Assembly: GCA_016182605.1 (NCBI GenBank)
Contig: JACPGE010000047.1
Span: 1-64,000, forward strand
Length of the DNA stretch: 64,000 nt
Reading direction: 5' to 3'
DNA from: Candidatus Hydrogenedentota bacterium
GTDB taxonomy: Bacteria > Hydrogenedentota > Hydrogenedentia > Hydrogenedentales > JAEUWI01
The translations under genes and the position numbers were made by a program. The notes beneath the pieces were generated by a model. That model ran no database searches. It saw only the letters and a list, made by a program, of their open reading frames with translations, and was not told where the DNA came from. Numbering within the stretch: the first letter of the stretch is position 1; every line of letters starts with the position of its first letter. Of the stretch, positions 17,080 through 27,400 are shown one piece after another.

Positions 17080-17679
17080 ATGTGCAAAGTGCTCGTCCTT
17101 TACTACTCCATGTATGGCCATATCGAGACGATGGCGGGCGCGATTGCAGACGGCGCGCGCACGGTCGAGGGCGTCGAGGTCTCCGTCAAACGCGTGCCCG
17201 AGACCATGCCGGAAGACGTGGCAAAACGCAGCGGCGCCAAGCTCGATCAATCCGCCCCCGTCGCCACGACTGCGGAACTGGTGGACTACGACGCGATCAT
17301 CTTCGGCACGCCGACGCGCTTCGGCAACATGGCCGCGCAGATGCGCAATTTCCTCGATCAAACCGGCGGCCTGTGGATGAAAGGGGCGTTCGTGGGCAAG
17401 GTGGCCAGTGTCTTCACCAGCACCGGGACCGGAGGCGGCAACGAATCTACCATCCTCACCTTTATCCCCACCTTGCTGCACCACGGCTTCATCTATGTGG
17501 GCCTGCCCTACGCCTGCCCGGAATTGACGGACATCAGCGAGGTGAAGGGCGGCAGTCCCTATGGCGCGGGCACCATTGCCGGACCCGACGGTTCACGCCA
17601 GCCCAGCGCAAAAGAACTCGCCCAAGCCCGCTTCCAGGGGAAACACGTCGCGGGAATCGCTTCGCGGCTCTCCAGGTAA
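17080..17679 (+). CDS. wrbA: NAD(P)H:quinone oxidoreductase WrbA
   Basis: This 199-residue flavodoxin-fold enzyme reduces quinones by two electrons with FMN, avoiding semiquinone radicals. Motifs are '[20 protein letters not shown]' (FMN phosphate loop), '[20 protein letters not shown]', '[20 protein letters not shown]' and '[20 protein letters not shown]', all diagnostic for WrbA. AGGAG lies before the start. It is the second gene of the TetR-regulated SDR-wrbA operon. Confidence 0.95.
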   Translation: MCKVLVLYYSMYGHIETMAGAIADGARTVEGVEVSVKRVPETMPEDVAKRSGAKLDQSAPVATTAELVDYDAIIFGTPTRFGNMAAQMRNFLDQTGGLWMKGAFVGKVASVFTSTGTGGGNESTILTFIPTLLHHGFIYVGLPYACPELTDISEVKGGSPYGAGTIAGPDGSRQPSAKELAQARFQGKHVAGIASRLSR

Positions 17680-17726
17680 TCTCTTTCGCGCGACTGGCGG
17701 CGTGCCACCAGCAGGCGTAATTATGC

Positions 17727-17755
17727 AAAAAGCCGCCGGACCGGGGTCCGGCGGC
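17727..17755 (-). terminator. Intrinsic terminator of rpsT
   Basis: A perfect 10-bp stem GCCGCCGGAC/GTCCGGCGGC with a 4-nt loop is followed on the minus strand by TTTTT. It lies 23 bp past the rpsT stop. The stem may also stop convergent wrbA transcripts. Confidence 0.85.
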
Positions 17756-17777
17756 GGAATCTTGGATCTACGGCTGC

Positions 17778-18038
17778 TTAGAGGGCGGCAGCGTTGTGCT
17801 GCAAGTGCGACTTCTTGCGCGCAGCCGTCTTCGGGTGAATCACGCCCTTCGTGGCGGCGCGGTCAATCACACTAAGCGCTTCGGGGAGCACCGTCTTCAA
17901 AATCTCAATGTTCTTGTCGTCGATCGCCTTCTGAGCGGCCTTGATGACCGTGCGCATGCGGGAGCGGACCGCGATGTTGCGCTGGCGGGCCTTTTCGTTG
18001 GTCAGAATGCGCTTCTTTTGCGACTTGATATTCGCCAT
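17778..18038 (-). CDS. rpsT: 30S ribosomal protein S20
   Basis: This 86-residue basic protein has the S20 pattern: 'MANIKSQKKRILTNEKARQR' followed by NIAVRSRMRTVIKAAQKAI, and the C-terminal 'KGVIHPKTAARKKSHLQ'. It binds 16S rRNA in the small subunit. Length is standard. It has its own promoter (18091-18119) and terminator (17727-17755), so it is monocistronic. Confidence 0.97.
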   Translation of the reverse strand: MANIKSQKKRILTNEKARQRNIAVRSRMRTVIKAAQKAIDDKNIEILKTVLPEALSVIDRAATKGVIHPKTAARKKSHLQHNAAAL

Positions 18039-18090
18039 GGGATTTCCTATCTTCTCGTTATTCGCGTAAGCAATAGCTCTAGGGGCCGTA

Positions 18091-18119
18091 ACTATAACAA
18101 ACGATTGGACCTGATGCAA
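18091..18119 (-). promoter_or_regulatory. rpsT: rpsT promoter
   Basis: Minus-strand TTGCAT, 17 bp, TATAGT, about 53 bp upstream of the rpsT start; a strong sigma70-like pair. Confidence 0.65.
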
Positions 18120-18323
18120 ATTTTTCACGCCCCCGGCCGGCTTGATGAAGCCCCAGCGGGCTGATACGCTTGGGCTGTACACCGCCTGAACCGGATATTG
18201 GGCGCTTCCCCCTTCCACGTTCAAGCGGCAACCACTTATGACACTTTGATTTATGACCATCTGCCTCCGGGGGAAACCAGCGGCACTTGGGTGGTTTGGG
18301 AACATACACAAAGGATTCGGACT

Positions 18324-20855
18324 ATGTGGAACACTCAAGGGGTATCCCAACGTCGCTTTCTCAATTCTTCCCTACGAGGCACGGCTGCCGCCATAGGCGG
18401 CCTGGTCTTCAGCAATCGGATGGCGCAGGCCGCGCCTGCCACGTTGTGTATCGTCTCTCAGGAAGGCGCCCAGCCACCAGAGCTTCGCGCAGCAAAGGAA
18501 CTCCAGCACTACCTCACCCAGGCGATGGGCCGCGTTGTCCCCATCGTGCAATCGCTCCCGGAAAACGGCGCCGCGATTGTCGTGGGGCGGGGTCCCGTGG
18601 CGGCCGGCCTGGGCGTGAATCCCACAGACGCCGAACTGGGCGCCCAGGGCTGTGTCCTGCGCCGCGCCGGGGAACACCTCGTCATCGCGGGCACACCCGG
18701 CAGCGGCACCCTGCTCGGAACCTACGATTTCCTGGAAGACCATCTCGGCGTGCGCTGGTACGCGCCGGGCATCACCCATACACCGGAGCGCCCCGATTTC
18801 GCCCTGCCCGCGATCGACCAAGTGAACCAACCCAACTTCCTGTGGCGCCACACCAGTTACTGGGCGGACGCCGATCGGGAATTCACCGCCCACCAGCGGG
18901 ACAACGCCTTTCGCCGGGATGCCTCTCCGGACTTCGGAGAACTCATCGCCCACAATGCCCGCGCGCACTCCTACTTCCGCTACATCACACCGGAGGAGTT
19001 CTTCGACACCCATCCCGAGTACTTCTCCGAGATCGGCGGCGTGCGCCGCAGGGAAGAAACCCAGCTCTGCCTGAGCAACCCGGACGTGCTCGAGATTGTG
19101 ACAGAACGCATCCTGCAACAGATGACCGGGCATCCCGAATTTCATCAGCACAATTTCTCGCAGATGGACTATTACAATTACTGCCAGTGCGCGCGCTGCA
19201 CGGAGCGCAACCAGGAACTGGGCGCCACCGGCGGCACCCAGTTCTGGTTCGTCAACGAACTTGCCAAACGCACCGCGCCACTCCATCCCGGAAAACTCAT
19301 CGGCACCCTGGCCTACACCTATTCCGAGGTGCCGCCGGCCGGCATGGAAATGCACCCCAATGCCGCCATCTGGCTCTGCCACATGTTCCCCTCCTGCGAC
19401 AGCCATCCCATCGCCTCCTGTTCAATGAACGCCCGCTTCAAGGAGCGCGCCCAGACCTGGTCCACCCGCTGCAAGCACCTCTACATCTGGCACTATATCG
19501 TCGACTTCGCCCACTACTACGTGCCCTTCCCCAACTTCCGCGCCATGGCGGCCGACCTGCGCTTCTACCGCGATATCGGCGTCGAGGGCGTCTACCTCCA
19601 GGCCATGGGACACAAGGGCGGCGGCGGCGAATTCTCGCTCCTGCGCGGCTACTACGGCATGCAGTTGCTCCGCAATCCGGATCGCGATCCGGACGCGATC
19701 ATCGACGATTTTCTGCAAGGCTATTACGGCGCCGCGGCCCCGGCCATCCGGGCCTACATCACGCTCCTCCATGACAAGGTGGAGCACGAAGACATTCACA
19801 TGCACCTCTACACAAACCCGGCACAGGGCTATCTGGACGACGGCGTGATCGTGGCCTCCAATGCCCTCTTCGATCGGGCCGAGGCCGCCGTCGCAAGCGA
19901 TGAAGAACTGCTGGAGCGTGTGCGCGTCGCACGCATGCCCCTGATCTATGCCAAGGCCTTTCCGCGCAATGGCTACACCATCCACGAAGACCACCTCGCC
20001 TTCGGCGGCCTGCGGGCCACCCCCGCCGAGGTGCAGGAATTCCTGGAGCGGATGAAACGCCACGGCTTCGAAACCATTCGCGAACACAACGGCGATCCCG
20101 CCATGATGCACCTGATGTCGGGCCTGCTCGCGTCGCCCGTGCCCCTGCAGGTCATGGAAAATACCTTCCTGCGCGTCGAGGCCGTGCCCCTCTTTGGCGG
20201 CCGCATGCTGCGCCTCATCCACAAGCCCACCGGCACGTGTGTCACCACGCACAACCGGAAACAGGGCCTCTTCTTCCCGTTTAACGGCGGCGAGGAAAAC
20301 CGGATCGGCGGCATCTACAGCGGGCTCGCCAACTTCAACCTTTTCGCCGTCGTGGAAAGTTCGCCCACCCACATGGTCCTCGAAGTAAAACAGCCCGATG
20401 GCTTCAAAGTGCGGCGCACCATGCGCCTGCTCGACGATGCCCCCGAAGTGGAATGCACAACGACGGTCACCAACACAGCGGCCACGCCCCAGGAACTGGT
20501 GCTGCGAAGCCATCTCGAGCTGGATCTCGGTCCCGTGGAAGGGGTCCGGGTCCAATTCACAGAACAAAGCGGCGCGGAGGCCGGCATGGACATGGAGCCC
20601 GTCGTGGCCGGAGGCCGCGAAGGCCTACACTTCCACGACACGCACCTGCCGCAGGGCGGCTGGACCTTCACGGGGGCCAACAACCTGCCAGTAGAGCAGC
20701 GCTTCGACGGCCAGGAGATCGACGGCACGTGGCTCGTCTCGTTTCCAAACCGCATGAACACCATCGAGGTGGAACTCTGGCGCAAACCCGTTCAACTGGT
20801 CCCCGGCGCGGAGGCCGCACTCAGTCACCGGCTGCGCGTGGGCCCGAAGGCGTAA
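18324..20855 (+). CDS. Tat-exported DUF4838 / alpha-glucuronidase-like protein
   Basis: This 843-residue protein is read from MWNTQGVSQRRFLNSSLRGT, where SQRRFLNSS is a twin-arginine signal. An alpha-glucuronidase-like N-domain follows ('ELRAAKELQHYLTQAMGR', 'GTLLGTYDFLEDHLGVRWYA'). The DUF4838 core comes next ('YFRYITPEEFFDTHPEYFSE', 'FSQMDYYNYCQCARCTER', 'IWLCHMFPSCDSH', 'LYIWHYIVDFAHYYVPFPNF'). A C-terminal beta-domain with galactose-mutarotase-like character completes it. DUF4838 proteins are found with polysaccharide-degrading enzymes. An exported glycan-active role is inferred, and no catalytic residue is assigned. Convergent with the GH116-like gene, 4 bp apart. Confidence 0.8.
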   Translation: MWNTQGVSQRRFLNSSLRGTAAAIGGLVFSNRMAQAAPATLCIVSQEGAQPPELRAAKELQHYLTQAMGRVVPIVQSLPENGAAIVVGRGPVAAGLGVNPTDAELGAQGCVLRRAGEHLVIAGTPGSGTLLGTYDFLEDHLGVRWYAPGITHTPERPDFALPAIDQVNQPNFLWRHTSYWADADREFTAHQRDNAFRRDASPDFGELIAHNARAHSYFRYITPEEFFDTHPEYFSEIGGVRRREETQLCLSNPDVLEIVTERILQQMTGHPEFHQHNFSQMDYYNYCQCARCTERNQELGATGGTQFWFVNELAKRTAPLHPGKLIGTLAYTYSEVPPAGMEMHPNAAIWLCHMFPSCDSHPIASCSMNARFKERAQTWSTRCKHLYIWHYIVDFAHYYVPFPNFRAMAADLRFYRDIGVEGVYLQAMGHKGGGGEFSLLRGYYGMQLLRNPDRDPDAIIDDFLQGYYGAAAPAIRAYITLLHDKVEHEDIHMHLYTNPAQGYLDDGVIVASNALFDRAEAAVASDEELLERVRVARMPLIYAKAFPRNGYTIHEDHLAFGGLRATPAEVQEFLERMKRHGFETIREHNGDPAMMHLMSGLLASPVPLQVMENTFLRVEAVPLFGGRMLRLIHKPTGTCVTTHNRKQGLFFPFNGGEENRIGGIYSGLANFNLFAVVESSPTHMVLEVKQPDGFKVRRTMRLLDDAPEVECTTTVTNTAATPQELVLRSHLELDLGPVEGVRVQFTEQSGAEAGMDMEPVVAGGREGLHFHDTHLPQGGWTFTGANNLPVEQRFDGQEIDGTWLVSFPNRMNTIEVELWRKPVQLVPGAEAALSHRLRVGPKA

Positions 20856-20859
20856 CGCG

Positions 20860-23800
20860 TCAGACCACGTCCTTGCCATCAACGACATAGCGTTTCACCA
20901 CGATCATGCCTGACTTCACCTCCAGGTAGGGCTTGCCGTCTTTCATTCCAGCGGTGCCGAAGCCCTGGGCCGTGCAAAGGAACGCGCGGAAATCACGTGG
21001 CGCGCCCTGGAGGTAGAGGGCCTTGTCCACCGCGTCGTAGCGCATCCCCGTGTAGCCCTGCAACAAACCATAGCTGGACATGGCCCGCGCGTACCAGTGA
21101 CCGCATTCGTATTCATTGAAGGGATTGCGCCGCACGCCGTCATAGCGGTCGCGGCACAACCGCACGATCTCGAGTCCTTCGTCCACCATGCCTTCCAGCA
21201 TGAGGTGCGAGGCCACCTGATACTCGATACCCGTCCAGACCTCGTTGCTGTAGACGAAGGGGATGGCGAGCGCGCCACCGTGCGGCCAGGTGCAGAGAAG
21301 GAGCCCGCCATCGCTGCCGAGTGCGTAGCTGGGGCGTTGCGGATTGGCATGCGCGGCGAGGTCCGATCGCAGGTTGTACTTGTGGATGGCCCTGAGGTTG
21401 CTCTGGATCTTCTCGCGCGAAACCATCTCGTCTTCGAGGCCACACATGCGCGCGAGCCAGAAGCCCAATATGCCATCGGAAAGACAGCCGGCGCCATACT
21501 GGTACTTGGGCCCCTGTTGATTCACGAGTTCGATTACCTGCGTGTAGCCGGGGCCACTGCCCTGCGGATCGAGCGTTTCGGGCGCAGTCTTCAATCCCGT
21601 GCTCACTATCTGCTGATAGAAATACTCGCCGTTATACAGCTCTCCCTCCAAACGCGCGGCCCCCTTGTCACGGATCGCACGGTACCGCGCCGTGTCGTCC
21701 CCCAGCGCATCGCCAATCCTTACCGCAGCGGTCAACGCGGCAATATAAAAGCTGCCGCAATGCCCGTCTGGACCAAAATAGTTGATGTCGTACGTGTTGT
21801 GGTGCGATTCCTCAAGGAGCCCCGTTTCTCGGGGGTCCCACAAACCGATCATGTAGTCGAGCGCGCGCCGCATTCCGGGCCAATACCCGCGAAGCCACTC
21901 CGTGTCCCCGCCGATCCGCCACTCGCGGTACATCTTCAAGATGCCGCCAAGCTGTCCATCGGAGGCATCCACCGCCTGACCGCCGGGTGTAATCGGAATA
22001 TTGACGCGGAAGGCTTGGCGGCCCTCGGGAAACAGCCCTTCATGGTACTCAGTCTGGCGCAGGCTCCGTTCCAGTTCCGGGAAGAGATGCGCGATGGCCT
22101 GCGCATAGTTCCACACGTGGGTGCACGTGCCGTGGCAGCATCCCGCATTGTCGCTGCAGCCCTCCCAGGCCCAGAGCCGCCCGTCAATCTGCCGCAGCAC
22201 CGTGGGGGACTTCAGAATCGTGAGGTTCGCAGAGACCGCCTCGACGATCTCCAGGGGGAGCGTGGTGTCATAAAAGGTGTCGCGAAATAGCGCGCTGCGT
22301 TCGCGAAGGGCGCCGTAGTTCTTCTTCCAGTACGCCACCACGTCGCCCACATTCTCAAACTGCCCCGCGTACCACGGGCGGTACGTTTCCGGTGTGTCCG
22401 CCGTGTTGGCGCCCTTCTCTTTCTCCCAGCGCTCCCCGGCGCCGTCCTCAAAATCCTCAAAGACCATGGTCTTTCTAACGCGTTTGAGCTTGTTGGAGCC
22501 CGGCTCCTTCATGGCATCGATTTCCGCATCGCTGAACACGATGTGATCGACGCACACGTGGCCCCAGGACCCGGACGATCGATCGGCTATGCGAATCACG
22601 GCGTCGTCATGCCGCAGATCGCGCACGTCCCACGTGTACCATTCCAGCGTCTCCGTGTTGTGCCCGCTGGTCTGGCGCACCGCCACGCCGTCCTTCACCA
22701 GCTCCAGCGCCACATTCTTGTCCTCGCCGCCGGCCAAAAGAAAATGCACAAAGTCATACTTGATACGGAACGGCTTCGACTGGAGCACGCCCTCTGCGTC
22801 GTCGCCATGGGGATGAAACGAATTGATCAGCCCCTCCCCCAGGAAGCCCGTCACCGGCTGCTGCCCCGGCGCGGCCCCGCTCACCGGGCCCTTGCTGAAG
22901 GCGTCCCGGCCCGAAGGACCAATGCGAAGGTTGGTGTTGCCGGCATACCACGCCGTCATCAGACGGATCGTGCGTGACTCGCCAGCGCCCAATTGGAATG
23001 GCACAAAAATCGATGCGCCTGGAGCGGAACCTTCCTGGGGCGGATTGCTCAGCAGCGTGGCGCTTTCGACGTGGTTCCAAACGAGCGTGGCGGCGTCCCA
23101 CCAGCCGCCCTTGAACCACGAGTGATCCGCCACCACCTCGGGCGCATCCACGAAGAATGCGAAGCTGCACGCGTCTTGCGGTTTGCCGTCGTTCCAGAGC
23201 AGGAACCCGTTGGGAAATTCACCAATACCGCTGGCGCCGGGTGTGCCCTCGCCCAGAAAGTTTTTCGTGTGAAAAGAAAACACGGCATCCACCGCCACGG
23301 CCGACGTATTGGTAAACGTATACTCCAGCGCGCCCACCGGAAGACTGGAGCTGTCCGCATCGCCAGGCGTGAACGGGCTCCAGCCCGTGAGGGTCACGTC
23401 GAGGGGAAGCGCGTCGTCGTGAAGCGCCACGGTGGCGAAGGGAAAACGGGCCAGGAAGGCCGCCTCCCGGAATCGCGGAAAACCATAGGTCTTCCCCGGG
23501 CTCCCGTTGCCCGTGTTTTCGCGGCCGAAGATCTTCCAATCCGGCACCGGGCCCTCCAGAACGCGCGCGGTGTTCGGCGCCCCTTTCACGCAAATGGCAG
23601 CATAAGTATGCGGCTCGTGAAAAAACTCCATGCGATTGCGCACCGACATGTGGGAGAGGGCGCCCGTCCCTTCAAGACAGAACATACCCGCGCCGATGCC
23701 GCCGATCGGAAAGGCCACATAGTTCAGATTGGCGCCCGCATAAGGGCCGTTGTATGCGCGCTCGATTACACGGGCATACCGCGCGGCCCGCTTGTCCGGG

Positions 23801-24024
23801 GCCACCGCCGACTCCTTGCGGGCCGCACCAAGCCGGGTGCGATCGTCTGCCGTGAGCCCATCGCCTTCCAACGTGCCCGCATTGAAGGCGGGCAGGAACG
23901 CCGCGCTGCCGGCGAGTGTGGCGGCGCGCTGAATGAACGCCCGCCGGTTCAATGGTGTCGTTTTGGATTCTGGCGCGGGGGAGCAGGATCCGCCGCAGCA
24001 GCATGGGGTGTTTGGGTCGGTCAT
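20860..24024 (-). CDS. Tat-exported GH116-like glycosidase (bile-acid beta-glucosidase type)
   Basis: This 1054-residue protein starts at MTDPNTPCCCGGSC, with AGGAG upstream. The N-terminus has an odd Cys cluster (CCCGGSC) and then a Tat signal 'LNRRAFIQRAATLAGSAAFL'. A GBA2-type N-domain follows ('FPIGGIGAGMFCLEGTGALS', 'ITPGGQAVDASDGQLGGIL'). The (alpha/alpha)6 catalytic domain includes 'HHNTYDINYFGPDGHCGSFY', 'SNEVWTGIEYQVASHLMLE' and 'NPFNEYECGHWYARAMSSYG'. GH116 enzymes are beta-glucosidases or beta-xylosidases. An insert near residues 430-530 resembles a carbohydrate-binding/F5-8-like region. Exported glycan hydrolysis is inferred, alongside the neighbouring DUF4838 protein. Confidence 0.88.
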   Translation of the reverse strand: MTDPNTPCCCGGSCSPAPESKTTPLNRRAFIQRAATLAGSAAFLPAFNAGTLEGDGLTADDRTRLGAARKESAVAPDKRAARYARVIERAYNGPYAGANLNYVAFPIGGIGAGMFCLEGTGALSHMSVRNRMEFFHEPHTYAAICVKGAPNTARVLEGPVPDWKIFGRENTGNGSPGKTYGFPRFREAAFLARFPFATVALHDDALPLDVTLTGWSPFTPGDADSSSLPVGALEYTFTNTSAVAVDAVFSFHTKNFLGEGTPGASGIGEFPNGFLLWNDGKPQDACSFAFFVDAPEVVADHSWFKGGWWDAATLVWNHVESATLLSNPPQEGSAPGASIFVPFQLGAGESRTIRLMTAWYAGNTNLRIGPSGRDAFSKGPVSGAAPGQQPVTGFLGEGLINSFHPHGDDAEGVLQSKPFRIKYDFVHFLLAGGEDKNVALELVKDGVAVRQTSGHNTETLEWYTWDVRDLRHDDAVIRIADRSSGSWGHVCVDHIVFSDAEIDAMKEPGSNKLKRVRKTMVFEDFEDGAGERWEKEKGANTADTPETYRPWYAGQFENVGDVVAYWKKNYGALRERSALFRDTFYDTTLPLEIVEAVSANLTILKSPTVLRQIDGRLWAWEGCSDNAGCCHGTCTHVWNYAQAIAHLFPELERSLRQTEYHEGLFPEGRQAFRVNIPITPGGQAVDASDGQLGGILKMYREWRIGGDTEWLRGYWPGMRRALDYMIGLWDPRETGLLEESHHNTYDINYFGPDGHCGSFYIAALTAAVRIGDALGDDTARYRAIRDKGAARLEGELYNGEYFYQQIVSTGLKTAPETLDPQGSGPGYTQVIELVNQQGPKYQYGAGCLSDGILGFWLARMCGLEDEMVSREKIQSNLRAIHKYNLRSDLAAHANPQRPSYALGSDGGLLLCTWPHGGALAIPFVYSNEVWTGIEYQVASHLMLEGMVDEGLEIVRLCRDRYDGVRRNPFNEYECGHWYARAMSSYGLLQGYTGMRYDAVDKALYLQGAPRDFRAFLCTAQGFGTAGMKDGKPYLEVKSGMIVVKRYVVDGKDVV

Positions 24025-24101
24025 GGCACTTCTCCTGTCCGGCAATTTTTTATAGAGATATCAGAGGGCGCAACGCCAGCGTGTTGCGGGCTGGCCCGAA
24101 T

Positions 24102-24294
24102 AAATCACGGGCTCCAAACACTGTAGTCATAACACCCACTCACACATATCGTTGCCTCAACTTCACGTCTGAGAATTACAAACAGCCCGTGATTTAGCCT
24201 ACCCAGTGAACGCCAGCACCATCATCACGCTGAGCATATTTCACCACATTGCCAAACCGAATGTAATCTGGAGGCCACCTAGTGGTGAAATATG
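24102..24294. repeat. Palindrome-bounded repeat B, copy 1, plus second hairpin
   Basis: Perfect inverted ends AAATCACGGGCT (24102-24113) and AGCCCGTGATTT (24184-24195) enclose about 70 bp. A conserved ~40-bp tail follows (AGCCTACCCAGTGAACGCCA onward). A second perfect 13-bp hairpin comes next, CATATTTCACCAC (24235-24247) with GTGGTGAAATATG (24282-24294). Two further copies lie in tandem at 54455-54736. The stretch 24025-24412 otherwise holds no gene. Confidence 0.8.
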
Positions 24295-24356
24295 CGGGCT
24301 GGCCGTGATCACTATAGACCCAATGGCGGGTGCGTTTCATGTTGCCGCACAGACAA

Positions 24357-24387
24357 ATCGCCCGCCCCCAGGCCGGGAACGGGCGAT
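24357..24387 (-). terminator. Probable terminator of HYR protein gene
   Basis: Stem ATCGCCCG/CGGGCGAT 26 bp past the stop, followed on the minus strand by a weak TTTGTCT run. Confidence 0.45.
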
Positions 24388-24412
24388 CGCATCGAGTGGG
24401 TGTGAAATCGGA

Positions 24413-27400
24413 TCAGGCGCGTTTTCGCGTGCGCACACTGGCAAGTGCCCACACAATCATCACAAGACCCGCCAGGAGTACGAACCCGGCATCCGCCGGA
24501 TTCAAACTCAGCACCCCAGCCGCGTCCACGGTGGCCTTGGGAACCCAGCGGAACTGACCGCCATGCCGCAGGGTCATATGCAAGAGGCCTTCCGCAGTAT
24601 CGGCTTCGTACGCCGCGACGAGCCCAGACACCGAAGCCGCGGGCACCCAGGTTTCTTCCGGCAACCCAGGCAGGCGGTATTGCAATTCGAAGTCCTCCAG
24701 TTCGCCGCCTCCGGGCAATGCCAGAGTGACAGGGCTGCCCGATTCCTCAAAGCCTGCCAGTTCAATCGCTATAACACCACCATCGGTCACGGCATCAAGC
24801 GCGCCCGCGATCACAAACTGCTGCTCCGCCATCACGGTACTCCCCGAGACCGTCTTCGCGCCACCGGCCAGCACCACCGTCCTCCCCGGCTCCAACGCCT
24901 GCTCCGGTGTATACACCAGCCAGCCGTCTTGCTGAAGGTCTACGTCGCTCCAAACCCACGAAGCCGGGGCCTCGCTTCCGTCAGGCAATCCCGCCACACC
25001 CCATACCGAAGCCTTATCGATAGGTTCGGGCGCATGAATGCGCAGCCAGAGGCTATCCTCCGCGCCTGCTCCCAGCGCCGTGCCATGAGGCTGCGATGCG
25101 GGCAGCGCCTTGGCGAAACGGGGCTCCAGACCCGCCAGGCCCTTGCCCATCAACGTCCCGCTGTCGGAAGCACTGAAGGGACCCGGGCCGCCGCATACAT
25201 TCACACTGCGCACCCAATAGAACAGCGTCTGCGGACCGCCAGCCATTCCAGGATTACACCCGGAAGCGCCACCAGCCGCCGGCACGGGCATATTGCGATC
25301 ATCGAAGAAGAGGCGCGGCGTCACCCCGATGCGGACGGCATCGCCGATAGCATCGGTGGTGGCGCGGAAAATTTCGTAACCGAGCGCCGTGGGGGAGGGG
25401 TTCCAGGAGATCCGCACCAGCGATCGCGAGGCGCCATCGGTTGCACTCACACCCGTGGGCGCCGCGGGCGGATCGCAGGGCGGCGTCACCAGGAGTTCCA
25501 CACGATAGGTGCGGAACGCCTTCGCTACACCGTCGTCGTAGTTCGTAAAATAGAGCCCGGAGTCTTCCTCACTCACATCGTTGAGACAAAGTTCCTTGGT
25601 GGTCACGCCGAGCGGCGTGGTCTCGCCCTCCCCATTCGTGAACATCCAGTTGAAGGTCGAATCCTCCGCCACAGGACCCGGCACGCTGAAGCAGACGTCG
25701 CTGCCCGCGAGCACTTCGCCATTGTTCTCGTCGCAATTCCCGGCCACGGTGACATTCCGGCTCAGGGTGGCCTCGTTCCCCGCGGCATCCGTGGCGCTGA
25801 ACAGGACTGCATAGCTTCCCGGTTGATCGGTTCGCACCGCGCTCGCGTCGGCCTCCACCTCGATGGCGCCGCCGCACGTGTCCACCGCCGTGGCGCCCGT
25901 GTCTTCATAGGCAGCCGAACCGCAGGCGAGGGTGATGTCTCCCGGCTCCAGCAGCGTGATGACGGGCGGGGTGCTGTCCTTGACCTGGACCGTGCGCGTG
26001 GCGGCGCCCTGGTTCCCCGATGCGTCGGTCACGCGGTACGTAAGCGTAAAGTCTCCGGGTGTGCCCGTGTTCACGGTATTGCCCGTGAGCGTGATCGCCG
26101 GCAGCGCCGTATCGCACCCATCCTGCGCGGTCGCCCCCGCGTCCACATAGGGCCCGGATCCACACTCCAGAACAACGGGATTGCTTCCCAAAACGGTGAT
26201 CACGGGAGCAGTGACGTCGAGCACCTCCACAATCCGCACGGCAACGTCCTCGTTACCGGCAGCATCCTCCGTCGTGTAGACCACCTCATACTCGCCGGAA
26301 CTGTCCGTATCCACGGCGCTGCTGTCGATGCTGACCTGGAGGCTGCCATTCGTGCAGGTATCCGATGCCGTGGCCCCGGCCTCCTGATACGTGCCGCCGC
26401 AGAACACCGTGACGCGCGCGGACCCGAGCAACTGAATCACCGGGGCAGTAGTATCCCGCACCACCACCGTCTGCACGGCAATCCCCACGTTCTGAGAGGG
26501 ATCGGTGGCCGTAAAGGTCACCGCATAGATGCCCGGAACCGCCACGTTCACTTCGCTGCTATCGACCTGCACGTTGAGATTCCCCGCGCACGAATCCGTG
26601 GCCGTTGCAGTGGGCGCCTGAAATGCGCCGCCGCATTCCAGGAAGACCGTGTCGTCGGCAAGCAGCGTCACTACCGGGGATGTGGTATCCTCGACCGTGA
26701 CCGTCCGGCTCACGGGCGCCGCGGCCACGTTACCACTGTTGGTCACCGAATACACCAGCGTGTACTCGCCCGGAACGGACGTGTTCACCATGCCCGTGAC
26801 CACGATCGAATCGGTGATGTCGCCGTCGTTCTCGTCCGACGCGGTCGCGCCAGGATCCACGAAATTCGCTCCGCATTCGAGCGTGATTTCGCCGTCGCCG
26901 AGCAGCGTAAGCACCGGCGCGGGAATGATCCTCGGCTTAATTTGAAACTGTTGGCCTCCCGTTTCGAATACGACGCGGCCCAGATCGTCAAAAACATAGC
27001 TCGTGATGGTCCTGAAAACCGGCTCCGTTCCCGCAATCTCGGGAATAACGACATTCATGGCCGTGGGCGTTATCAGGGCCGGCGCATTCACATCAAATTG
27101 TGCGCGTGTGTTGCCAAAGTAAACGGCATAGCTCTTGTTCGCCGCGGCGAGCGACGTAATCGCCGCCGTCACCGGATACGTCCCGGGAAAACTGAAGGGA
27201 TCTCCCTCGATACCCATCGGATTGTCGAGTTGCCCCATGAGCATGTCGGGCAGAAAGCGGAAGTTGATCTGCGGATCCGAAATGGTCTCCACCGTCTGGC
27301 CTTCCTCGTCCAGCACCCTGATTGTCAGCGGAACAAAATAAGGATCGCTCCCACCCCCAATGCCCGTCACGATCACATTGATCGCCTCAGGCGACAGGAT

